Below, in pieces: positions 52,984-60,409 of a stretch of 64,000 nucleotides of DNA (position 1 is its first letter; each line of letters starts with the position of its first letter). Position numbers and translations under genes: made by a program. The notes under the pieces were generated by a model. That model had not been told where the DNA came from and searched no databases. It worked only from the letters and a program-made list of their open reading frames with translations. The stretch comes from Salegentibacter salarius. GTDB lineage: Bacteria > Bacteroidota > Bacteroidia > Flavobacteriales > Flavobacteriaceae. The stretch is from the NCBI RefSeq assembly GCF_900168265.1, contig NZ_FVZF01000010.1, forward strand, positions 1-64,000. Direction: 5' to 3'.

Positions 52984-53017
52984 CAAATGTATGTATTTTT
53001 CAATACACCCCACCAAA
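52984..53017 (-). promoter_or_regulatory. Glutamine synthetase promoter with internal palindrome
   Basis: Minus-strand TTTG (about 53014-53017), 22 bases, then TACATTTG (52991-52984), which fits TAnnTTTG. Between them lies TGTATT-TTTC-AATACA (about 52992-53007), a 6-bp inverted repeat suited to bind a dimeric regulator. Confidence 0.5.
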
Positions 53018-53070
53018 CAACTAGGCTCTGATTCTAATTTTTATGTTTTCCTTAATAGACCCCCTTAAAA

Positions 53071-54018
53071 TTAACCCAAAAATGCAAGACCCGTAAAAAT
53101 TACATAGCTCACAAATAAAATCGCACCTTTATACCTGTTGAAAAGGAACTTTTTTGGCAGAAAAGCAAGTGGCGCAATGGCAAAAGCAACTCCTATCATC
53201 CAAAAAATGTCATTTGTAAGTATTTGATCTGATTGAATATAGATAGGTTGAATCATTGCGGTGATTCCTAAAACCGAAGCAATATTAAAAATATTTGAGC
53301 CTATAAGATTTCCTAATGAAAGTGCTTTTTCCTTCTTTATTGCAGCAATAACTGAAGCAGCAAGCTCAGGAACACTGGTTCCTATAGCAATCATAGTAAC
53401 CGAAATCACTCTCTCGCTCACGCCAAGCATGGTAGCAAGATCTACCGCACCATCTACCAGCAGTTCTGAACCTCCCCAAAGCGAAACACCACCAATAAGT
53501 AGCCAAATAATCATTTTAAAGTTAGAGGTGTCTTTTAAAGAATCATCTATACCTTCTATTGCTATCTCGGTTTTTCTGCGAGATCTTCTTATTAATAAAA
53601 ACAAAAAGACTATTAGTCCAACAAATAATATAATACCTTCTAAACGAGAAATATTTCCACCGGTGCTTAAAAAATAATAGAGTGCAATAGAAAATATCAT
53701 CATTGCCGGCCAGTTAAATCGGTAGAATTCCCTGTCTACCGCTATAGACGAAATTATTGCGGTAATACCCAGCACCAGTCCTAAATTGGCGATGTTGGAG
53801 CCTATTACATTTCCAAGGGAAATATCAGAAAAACCACTCAGCGCAGCCTGTAGACTCACTAAAAGCTCAGGAGCCGAAGTAGCAAAAGAAACTACGGTTA
53901 ACCCAATTACCATTCGGGAAACGTTTAATTTGAAAGATAAAGCCACTGAAGCTCTAACCAAAAATTCTCCTCCTACTACCAATAAAACAAGCCCAATAAG
54001 AATAAAAGCAATACTCAT
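53071..54018 (-). CDS. Calcium/sodium antiporter (CaCA family, YrbG-like)
   Basis: Two inverted halves of five helices each. The alpha-repeats are ATSAPELLVSLQAALSG with GNVIGSNIANLGLVLG in the first half, and GTSVPELAASVIAAIKKEKALSLGNLIGSNIFNIASVLG in the second (given in pieces). These hold the Ca2+/Na+ sites in the family. A central charged loop RRSRRKTEIAIEGIDD lies in the cytoplasm. The 315 residues are the usual length. It stands alone. Confidence 0.94.
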   Translation of the reverse strand: MSIAFILIGLVLLVVGGEFLVRASVALSFKLNVSRMVIGLTVVSFATSAPELLVSLQAALSGFSDISLGNVIGSNIANLGLVLGITAIISSIAVDREFYRFNWPAMMIFSIALYYFLSTGGNISRLEGIILFVGLIVFLFLLIRRSRRKTEIAIEGIDDSLKDTSNFKMIIWLLIGGVSLWGGSELLVDGAVDLATMLGVSERVISVTMIAIGTSVPELAASVIAAIKKEKALSLGNLIGSNIFNIASVLGITAMIQPIYIQSDQILTNDIFWMIGVAFAIAPLAFLPKKFLFNRYKGAILFVSYVIFTGLAFLG

Positions 54019-54151
54019 CTAAAAATTTTTTGCGAAGATAAAATAATCTTGCCAGCTAAACTTAAAAGCATCCTAAATCAATTAAAAACCAATAATAAGG
54101 TCTTGTAACTATATTTTTAGTATAATTACGTTATTAACCGTTTAATTCATC

Positions 54152-55150
54152 ATGCGAAAAGTCTTAATTAGCATACTTCTATTCTTAATTAGTTTCCACA
54201 TCCAGGCACAAAAAGTCATCGAAGGTTTTGTATACAATGCAAAAGATACTACCGCTATAGTTTCGGCTTCAGTTTATTTTGGCGGCACCAGTATAGGAGT
54301 GGCTACCAACTCTAAAGGTTTTTTTTCAATTGAAGCGCCGGGGCAAATCAATCCGCCGCTTATAATTAGCTCTCTGGGGTATAAAGTTAAAGTGATTACC
54401 AACCTTTCAGAAGTCAGTAAGGAAAACCTAATTTTTTTAAATGAAAACCCAGAAACTTTAGAAACCGTTTTATTGGAAGCCGATCCCTGGACCAGAAGAA
54501 AAAAATTAGCGGAGTTTAAAAGAGAGTTTTTTGGCTATACCAAGGCCGCTTCTTCAATGATAATAGAAAATGAAGATATTCTTGAACTCAGTTATAGCCC
54601 ATCTAAAAACACCTTAACCGCTAGCACATCCCAGCCCCTAATGGTTATTAACCGGTATCTCGGATATCTAATAACCTACGATCTAATTTCATTTAAACTT
54701 ACCTATAAAACGAATAGCTCTGGCCTCACCTCGCCCTATATGAGCTATTATGAAGGATTTGCTTTCTTTGAAGAGTCTAAGAAAAAAATTAAAAATAGGT
54801 TTAAACGCCGTAGACAAAGATCTTATGAGGGTTCAATACTTCATTTTATGAGGGCTCTTAGAAATCGAAGTTTAGCAGCAGAAGGCTATAAAATTTTTAA
54901 AAATAAGACAGAAGTTAAACCTTATGAATATTTTAATCTTACCAGGAATGATGACTTGGTACGGGTAGATGTTTTATCCGATAAATTAAATATCCTCTAT
55001 AAGGGTAGCGAGCAATCTGTATTGGAGGTAAATGGAAAATTTTCTATAGACAAATTAGGAAATTACGCCCCACAGCAAAATATCGTACTAAGCGGAAGTA
55101 TGGGTGGCAAAAGACTGGCAGATTTATTACCTCCGGATTTTAATAAATAA
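54152..55150 (+). CDS. Secreted CarboxypepD_reg-like (DUF4480-type) protein
   Basis: Signal peptide MRKVLISILLFLISFHIQAQ. Residues about 22-100 form a carboxypeptidase regulatory-like beta domain, as at the N-termini of TonB-dependent receptors: VIEGFVYNAKDTTAIVSASV, IGVATNSKGFFSIEAPG and LIISSLGYKVKV. The rest (about 110-330) is a domain of unknown function with FKREFFGYTKAA, KNTLTASTSQPLMVINRYLGYLITYDL and YEGFAFFEES. It lies 60 bases before the BlaI/M56 pair and may be part of the same regulon. Confidence 0.85.
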   Translation: MRKVLISILLFLISFHIQAQKVIEGFVYNAKDTTAIVSASVYFGGTSIGVATNSKGFFSIEAPGQINPPLIISSLGYKVKVITNLSEVSKENLIFLNENPETLETVLLEADPWTRRKKLAEFKREFFGYTKAASSMIIENEDILELSYSPSKNTLTASTSQPLMVINRYLGYLITYDLISFKLTYKTNSSGLTSPYMSYYEGFAFFEESKKKIKNRFKRRRQRSYEGSILHFMRALRNRSLAAEGYKIFKNKTEVKPYEYFNLTRNDDLVRVDVLSDKLNILYKGSEQSVLEVNGKFSIDKLGNYAPQQNIVLSGSMGGKRLADLLPPDFNK

Positions 55151-55176
55151 TAACTACTTTATTCGTTTCAAAACTA

Positions 55177-55201
55177 TTTATTTCGTTATATTTGAAATAA
55201 A
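55177..55201 (+). promoter_or_regulatory. Promoter/operator of the BlaI-M56 operon
   Basis: TATATTTG (55187-55194) fits TAnnTTTG, 17 bases before the blaI-like ATG. It is spanned by an 8-bp perfect inverted repeat, TTTATTTC (55177-55184) / GAAATAAA (55194-55201), the expected layout for self-repression by a dimeric BlaI/MecI protein. Confidence 0.6.
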
Positions 55202-55210
55202 CATAGAAAG

Positions 55211-55576
55211 ATGAAACGATTAACCAATAAAGAAGAAGAGGTAATGCGAATTCTCTGGCAATTAGAGAAAGCCTTTGTAAAAGAGATCCTGCCCAAGATA
55301 AAAGACCAGAAATTGCATTACAACACCGTCTCTACCATAGTACGACATTTAGAAGATAAAGGTTTTGTATCTCACAAGGCTTACGGCAATACTCACCAGT
55401 ATTATCCCGTGATCTCTAAAGAAGAATATAGAAAACATATTATGAGTTTAACCTCTAAACGGTTTTTTGATAATTCTTATAAAAGTATGGTTTCATTTTT
55501 TGCAAAAGAAGAAAAAATTAGTGCCGACGAACTCCGGGAAATCCTTGATATTATAGAAAAGGAAAAGAAAGCGTAG
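55211..55576 (+). CDS. BlaI/MecI/CopY-family transcriptional repressor
   Basis: The 121 residues show the winged HTH of BlaI: LTNKEEEVMRILWQLEKAFV, LHYNTVSTIVRHLEDKGFVSHKAYGNTHQYYPV, then a helical dimer tail that ends EELREILDIIEKEKKA-like. In BlaI/MecI proteins the repressor is cut when the M56 sensor is activated; a cleavage site within the tail is plausible (FFDNSYKSMVSFFAKEE) but unproven. Three bases separate it from the M56 gene. Confidence 0.94.
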   Translation: MKRLTNKEEEVMRILWQLEKAFVKEILPKIKDQKLHYNTVSTIVRHLEDKGFVSHKAYGNTHQYYPVISKEEYRKHIMSLTSKRFFDNSYKSMVSFFAKEEKISADELREILDIIEKEKKA

Positions 55577-55579
55577 GAT

Positions 55580-57706
55580 ATGGAAGCATTACTAATCTAT
55601 ATTCTTAAAAGCGCCGGGCTGCTAAGTATTTTTTACCTGGCTTACCTTATTTTACTTAAAAGAGATACCAGTTTTCAGGCAAATAGGAAGTTTTTACTGG
55701 GCGGTATTTTGGCTTCTGCAGTTTTACCGGCCATTTATTTTACCCGAACAGTAGTTTTGGAAGCCAATAATTTTTCAGTAAATCAATTTCCAGTAGCTAC
55801 TCAGCAATTTTCAGAAGAGATAACTTCAACTTTCAATATGTGGGAAGTACTCGGAATAATTTATATTTTGATCGCTACTTTTCTTTTAGGCCGAATTGCG
55901 GTCCAGCTATACAGCGTTTTCAAACTTGTTTCCACCAGCAAAATTTATAAAAGCGAGAAGTATAAGTTTATAAAAACCGATAAGACCTTAAGTCCGTTTT
56001 CATTTTTCAAATATATCGTTTACAATCCGTCAGAACATTCAGCAGAAGATCTTGAGATGATCTTACAGCACGAAAAAATCCACGCATCTCAACATCACTC
56101 CTTAGATATAATAATTGTCAACCTTACTACTGCCCTACTCTGGTTTAATCCATTGAGCTGGTTATATAAGAAAAGCATAGAACAAAATTTAGAATATATA
56201 GCCGACAGGGAGACCGTGGCAATTTCAGGCGCAAAAAAATCGTATCAGCAGGCACTGGTAAAAGTTTCTATTGCAAATATACAACCGGCGCTCACCAATC
56301 ATTTTTATCAATCATTCATCAAAAAACGAATTCTAATGCTGAATAAAAAATCTACTCAAAATCCGGGGCTTTGGAAGATAAGCCTGGTTTTTCCCGCAAT
56401 TTTGGCCTTTATGCTAACTTTTAATGTAAAGACCGAAGCACAAACCAAAAACGAGTTTGCCGTAAGTAGTGTTGAATATCACGATGATTTAAAAATTTCA
56501 GCGGTTATTACAAAATTTTCAGAAAAGGAAAGTTTTAAAAGGTTTTCTAAACTTTTTAAGAAGTATAATGTACAACTGGAGTTTTCAGAAATTGAATATT
56601 CCAAAGACCTCCTTACCGGTATAAAAGTTTCTTATTTAAATACTGAAACTAACGAAACCGGTGTTTTTTCTGCATCAAATTCTGAAGGAATAGAATCTTT
56701 TGAGTTTTATAAGAACGAAGGTAAAACCGGGTTTAGAAAGGCAAATGCTCTTATGAGAAAGGGTGCTATCTCTTCCAACGGAAGCCTTTTAAATGAACTT
56801 GGGAAAAATCCTTTATATATAATAGACGGTAAAAAATACGCTAGTAAAGAGTTAAATGGAAGGTACCTAGATATTACCAAAAAAGGGATTAGTATCTCCC
56901 TGCCGGAAGAAGCCCTTGAAAGATTTGGAAATAAAGCTCAGGACGGTGCGATTATCGCAAATAATGCCAGAATCATAGACGGTTTTAAAGAGGAGTTAGA
57001 AAGAATTGATGAAGAAAACATCGAAATTAAAAGGGAATTCCTACAAATAGAGCAGGGTAAAACCCCAACTTTAATATCCCTTAAAACTAATGCTGAAAAA
57101 ACCACCCAGAAACGAAAAAATGCAAAAGCTAAAAGTGCTTCGCAAGACACTAAAGAAATTCCAGGCGACCCAATTTATATTTTAAACGGCGAAAAAAGCA
57201 AAAAGGAAATTATAGAACTTATAGATAACAAATTAATACAAGGCGTAACCGTGCTAAAAGGCGAGAGTGCTGTTTCCCTGTATGGCGAAGAAGCGAAGGA
57301 CGGTGCGGTGATCATTACTACTAAAGTTTTGGATAAATCCAAAAAAGAAGAATCTAAAAAAGAAAAAGGGCATTCATTCGGAATTCAAAGATTTGAGAGG
57401 AAAACCGATTATGAAATAATTAAGCGAGAGGGCATTAGTTTTCGCACAGGAGAAGATATCAATGCTTTTCAGTGGAATAAAGAACCTGCCGAAAAAATTA
57501 ATTTTTACATTAATGATGAAGAAAAAACTGGCCCAATAATAATTATTGATGGTAAAAAGAAAAACGGAGCCGCTTTAAAAGAACTTGAGCCTAAGAATAT
57601 TGAAAAAATAAATGTGCTTAAAGGCGATGTTGCAATAGAGAAATATGGCAAAAAAGCCGATTACGGAGCTATAGAAGTTACTACTAAGAAAGAAGTCAAA
57701 GAATAA
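55580..57706 (+). CDS. BlaR1-like M56 metallopeptidase with three C-terminal plug-like repeats
   Basis: The N-terminal 300 residues are the M56 module: four membrane helices (about 6-24, 36-54, 88-110, 270-287) and the zinc protease motif HEKIH at 164-168 with a following EYIADRETV. The region after 290 is periplasmic. It lacks a penicillin-binding domain. It has instead three copies of a segment like the TonB-receptor plug: NPLYIIDGKKY...RFGNKAQDGAII (about 410-462), DPIYILNGEKS...LYGEEAKDGAVIITT (about 530-582) and GPIIIIDGKKK...KYGKKADYGAIEVTT (about 651-703). It should sense an unknown signal and inactivate the BlaI-type repressor. Confidence 0.88.
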   Translation: MEALLIYILKSAGLLSIFYLAYLILLKRDTSFQANRKFLLGGILASAVLPAIYFTRTVVLEANNFSVNQFPVATQQFSEEITSTFNMWEVLGIIYILIATFLLGRIAVQLYSVFKLVSTSKIYKSEKYKFIKTDKTLSPFSFFKYIVYNPSEHSAEDLEMILQHEKIHASQHHSLDIIIVNLTTALLWFNPLSWLYKKSIEQNLEYIADRETVAISGAKKSYQQALVKVSIANIQPALTNHFYQSFIKKRILMLNKKSTQNPGLWKISLVFPAILAFMLTFNVKTEAQTKNEFAVSSVEYHDDLKISAVITKFSEKESFKRFSKLFKKYNVQLEFSEIEYSKDLLTGIKVSYLNTETNETGVFSASNSEGIESFEFYKNEGKTGFRKANALMRKGAISSNGSLLNELGKNPLYIIDGKKYASKELNGRYLDITKKGISISLPEEALERFGNKAQDGAIIANNARIIDGFKEELERIDEENIEIKREFLQIEQGKTPTLISLKTNAEKTTQKRKNAKAKSASQDTKEIPGDPIYILNGEKSKKEIIELIDNKLIQGVTVLKGESAVSLYGEEAKDGAVIITTKVLDKSKKEESKKEKGHSFGIQRFERKTDYEIIKREGISFRTGEDINAFQWNKEPAEKINFYINDEEKTGPIIIIDGKKKNGAALKELEPKNIEKINVLKGDVAIEKYGKKADYGAIEVTTKKEVKE

Positions 57707-57731
57707 TTTCGTTTTTTATTTTAATTTGAAT

Positions 57732-57766
57732 TTAAAGGCAGGCTCATCACCTGCCTTTTTCTTTTA
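57732..57766 (+). terminator. Terminator of the BlaI-M56 operon
   Basis: AAAGGCAGG-CTCATCA-CCTGCCTTTTT, followed by CTTTT. Confidence 0.9.
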
Positions 57767-57778
57767 ACTGATTTTCAA

Positions 57779-57786
57779 TATCTTTG
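57779..57786 (+). promoter_or_regulatory. -7 promoter element upstream of repeat copy E
   Basis: TATCTTTG lies directly before repeat copy E, the same layout as at DUF4197 (43462). A transcript from here would have a leader of about 105 bases containing the repeat. Confidence 0.45.
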
Positions 57787-57794
57787 AAGTAAAT

Positions 57795-57885
57795 GACTTC
57801 GAAGGAGGCTTTCACGTGTAAGATAGGAAATAATCTAATTTACGAATCAGGCCTCCAGGCAGTTAAATCTCGATTATCGAGTAAA
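57795..57885 (+). repeat. Triple-palindrome intergenic repeat, copy E (divergent)
   Basis: GACTTCGAAGGAGGCTTTCAC, AT-rich spacer, ATCAGGCCTCCAGGC, then AGTTAAATCTCGATTATCGAG TAAA. Only the terminal palindrome is fully kept. It ends about 11 bases before the ATG of the 50-residue gene. Confidence 0.65.
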
Positions 57886-57895
57886 CCAACCAACT

Positions 57896-58048
57896 ATGAA
57901 AAAGAAATTTTTTAAAGCGCTATCTAAGCTCAATAAAACAATCCTCCCCAATTATACCGAAAAAGAACTGGACCTAAGAAAAGCCAGTAAAATTCAAATG
58001 GCAATTATTGGTTGGAAATCCTGGGTAACCCGAAATTCTCTAGATTGA
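57896..58048 (+). CDS. Small basic protein, 50 aa, flanked by two repeat copies
   Basis: ATG at 57896 to TGA at 58046-58048 gives MKKKFFKALSKLNKTILPNY, then TEKELDLRKASKIQMAIIGW and KSWVTRNSLD. The order is a basic amphipathic helix, a Pro turn, a second helix and a short hydrophobic patch (IQMAIIGW). I recall very similar 50-residue proteins in other flavobacteria, with no function given. It has a TATCTTTG promoter element 110 bases upstream, and repeat copies E and F directly before and after it in the same orientation. Confidence 0.65.
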   Translation: MKKKFFKALSKLNKTILPNYTEKELDLRKASKIQMAIIGWKSWVTRNSLD

Positions 58049-58066
58049 TTCAATAGAATTTTAGTA

Positions 58067-58144
58067 AACTTCGGACAAAGTTCCCGAAATATAATTTGAT
58101 ATCCCAGTAAAACTCGGAGCATTTAATCTCGATTATCGACTAAA
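58067..58144 (+). repeat. Triple-palindrome intergenic repeat, copy F (shortened)
   Basis: ACTTCGGACAAAGTTCCCGAA, a shortened spacer, TATAATTTGATATCCCAGTAAAACTCGGAGCATTTAA in parts, then TCTCGATTATCGA with CTAAA. The first spacer of about 14 bases present in copy B is missing, and the last palindrome lost its final G. Confidence 0.75.
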
Positions 58145-58155
58145 ACAATTCGCTT

Positions 58156-58806
58156 CTACTTACTCATTTCTTTAGCTTTCTCACCAAGCTTTTTTACATT
58201 GGTTGGATATGGATTATCTTTTAAGGTTCTAGCCAAATGCACCAGGTTGTTCGCCATTAATAACAGCATATTATTGGTGAATTCGTGCTTATTGCCTTCA
58301 GCTTCAATATAACTTGGGCCGGGACCCGCTTCACCAACGTAATAAGAGAATCCGTTAACCGGAACACTAAACCCGTATTCAGAAAGGTCAAAAACCATAC
58401 TCGAAATCGCCTTTTTAGCACCGTCTTCATTCCCGTTTACCATTACCCCTGCTACTTTGTTATAAGTTGGGAATTGCCCGTTTTCTTCATTTCCTTCTTC
58501 CATAATACCATCAAAACGCTCGGCTACCATTTTGGCTACTGCACCTCGATCGCCTCTCCAAATTGGTGTGGCAAGAATTACAATATCGGCTGCTTTAACC
58601 TTTTTTAAAATCTTAGGCCATTCATCTCCATTCCCTTCATCAGAGGTTACTCCAAATTTCACATCGTGGTCCACTACCCGAACAACTTCAGTAGAAACAT
58701 CCAGATCCTGAAAAACTTTTTCGGCCTCCTCAATAAAGGCTTCGGTATTAGAAGTTTTAGGAGATTTTTTAAGCGTACAATTCAAAAATAAAGCTTTCAG
58801 TTTCAT
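58156..58806 (-). CDS. Flavodoxin-fold NAD(P)H-dependent FMN reductase family protein
   Basis: The 216-residue cytoplasmic protein has the flavodoxin-like fold of NADPH-dependent FMN reductases: KALFLNCTLKKSPKTSNTEAFI (FMN phosphate loop), VRVVDHDVKFG, ADIVILATPIWRGDRGAVAKM (isoalloxazine-binding ATPIWRG) and VAGVMVNGNEDGAKKAI. It probably reduces FMN, quinones or azo compounds. It stands alone on the minus strand with repeat copy F at its 3' end. Confidence 0.9.
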   Translation of the reverse strand: MKLKALFLNCTLKKSPKTSNTEAFIEEAEKVFQDLDVSTEVVRVVDHDVKFGVTSDEGNGDEWPKILKKVKAADIVILATPIWRGDRGAVAKMVAERFDGIMEEGNEENGQFPTYNKVAGVMVNGNEDGAKKAISSMVFDLSEYGFSVPVNGFSYYVGEAGPGPSYIEAEGNKHEFTNNMLLLMANNLVHLARTLKDNPYPTNVKKLGEKAKEMSK

Positions 58807-58927
58807 AATTTAGAATTTTTGGTTAGTCTGCTAACTTATTAAAAAGCCTAGCTTAAAGCAGTTAAGTCTTGGTTAAACATACCTTAGTGTTTTGTTAGAA
58901 GCCTTATATTTATAGCAAAGTATAATT

Positions 58928-60205
58928 ATGATAAAAAAATACCTACTGCTTAGCCTTTTCTGTTTTTCTGCCATAAATCTTAATTCACAATCCTGGAAAA
59001 AACTTCCCGCCAATGGCGCATCCCAGGAAAGACACGAAAATGCTTTTGTACAGGCCGGGAAACGCTTTATTTTAATTGGGGGGCGCGGCAATAAACCTAT
59101 AGATATTTATAATACCGAAAATCAAACCTGGAAAAAGGGCGCACAACCTCCATTGGAAATGCATCATACCCAGGCTGTAAGCATTGACGGACTAGTGTAT
59201 GTTCTGGGAGCATTTACCGGTGGCTGGCCCGAAGAAGATCCTATTCCTAATATTTATATTTACGATCCTTTAGAAGATCTTTGGATAAAAGGCCCCGAAA
59301 TTCCTGAAGATCGAAGACGAGGAGCAGCTGGTGTGGCCGTAAAAGATAAAAAGATCTATTTGGTAAACGGAATTACTAATGGGCATACTTCTGGTTGGGT
59401 AAACTGGTTCGATGAATATGATCTCTATAAAAACAAGTGGAACATCCTGCCAGACTCCCCAAATAAGAGAGATCATTTTCAGGCCGCAATTATTGGAAAT
59501 ATTCTTTTTGTTGCCGGCGGAAGAAAATCGGGAAGTGTGGAAGGCAACGGCTTTGCTGGAACCGTAAAACCAACCGATATTTATAATTTTGATACTGAAA
59601 AATGGACTTCTACCGCTAACATACCTACCCCAAGAGCTGGAACCGCAATTGGAATTATAGATGAGAAGCCGGTTATTATAGGAGGAGAAAGTGATGCACA
59701 GGAAGCAGCACATAATGAAGCTGAAGTTTTTAACTTTGCTGAAGAGAAATGGGATAGTTTACCGCCTCTAAATCAGGGAAGGCACGGTACACAGGCTATA
59801 AGTCTTAACAAACAAATTATTATTGGAGCCGGCAGCGGAAATCGTGGGGGCGGCCCTGAATTGAATACTTTTGAAATTTTTGCTCAAGACAATACACTAA
59901 ATTTTAGTACCGAAGCAATTCTGGCTGGAGCTTTAAAAGCTTCCGAAACTAATCTGGATTTTTCTAAAAAGACCACCAGAAGCGTACGCATATCGCACAA
60001 AGGAGGAAACCAGGCTATTGTAATTACAGATATTAATGTGAGCGATAATTTTAAAATTCTGAATAAAAAAAGTTTACCATTTGTTTTAGCTCCACGCTCA
60101 GAATTTGAATTAAAAATAGAAGGAGACCAAAATCCAGGCAAACTTTCAATAAAAAGAACAGGCAAAAAAGAAGCTATTATTGTGAATTTAAATAATAAAG
60201 ATTAG
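58928..60205 (+). CDS. Secreted Kelch-repeat protein with C-terminal Ig-like domain
   Basis: Signal peptide MIKKYLLLSLFCFSAINLNSQ. Residues about 28-300 contain five to six Kelch blades, each with a GG and a later W: FILIGGRGNKPIDIYNTENQTW, VYVLGAFTGGWPEED, LFVAGGRKSGSVEGN, PVIIGGESDAQEAAHNEAEVFNFAEEKW. The last 100 residues form a beta-sandwich like the HYDIN/ASPM or DUF1573 type (ETNLDFSKKTTRSVRISHKGG, ITDINVSDNFKI, FVLAPRSEFELKIEG). It is probably a surface or periplasmic binding protein. Single gene. Confidence 0.88.
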   Translation: MIKKYLLLSLFCFSAINLNSQSWKKLPANGASQERHENAFVQAGKRFILIGGRGNKPIDIYNTENQTWKKGAQPPLEMHHTQAVSIDGLVYVLGAFTGGWPEEDPIPNIYIYDPLEDLWIKGPEIPEDRRRGAAGVAVKDKKIYLVNGITNGHTSGWVNWFDEYDLYKNKWNILPDSPNKRDHFQAAIIGNILFVAGGRKSGSVEGNGFAGTVKPTDIYNFDTEKWTSTANIPTPRAGTAIGIIDEKPVIIGGESDAQEAAHNEAEVFNFAEEKWDSLPPLNQGRHGTQAISLNKQIIIGAGSGNRGGGPELNTFEIFAQDNTLNFSTEAILAGALKASETNLDFSKKTTRSVRISHKGGNQAIVITDINVSDNFKILNKKSLPFVLAPRSEFELKIEGDQNPGKLSIKRTGKKEAIIVNLNNKD

Positions 60206-60337
60206 AGAATAAAAGAATACTGCATAGCTTTTGTGTAGCAAATAATTCCAGGTCTAGCTTGACTCATTCAATCTCTTTTTTTAAATTTTCTTCTTATATT
60301 TCAAGGCTTGGAACAATCGTTAAAATTTAACTAAATC

Positions 60338-60369
60338 TTGAACAAACATATTTTTGTAAATTATTTTTG
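60338..60369 (+). promoter_or_regulatory. Tandem promoter of the ABC-HlyD-TolC operon
   Basis: TTG (60338-60340), 21 bases, then TATTTTTG (60362-60369). A second TATTTTTG lies at 60349-60356. Both fit TAnnTTTG; the ATG follows at 60410. Confidence 0.6.
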
Positions 60370-60409
60370 CCCCGCATATTAAATTATTAAACGTCCTTAG
60401 TATAACTTG

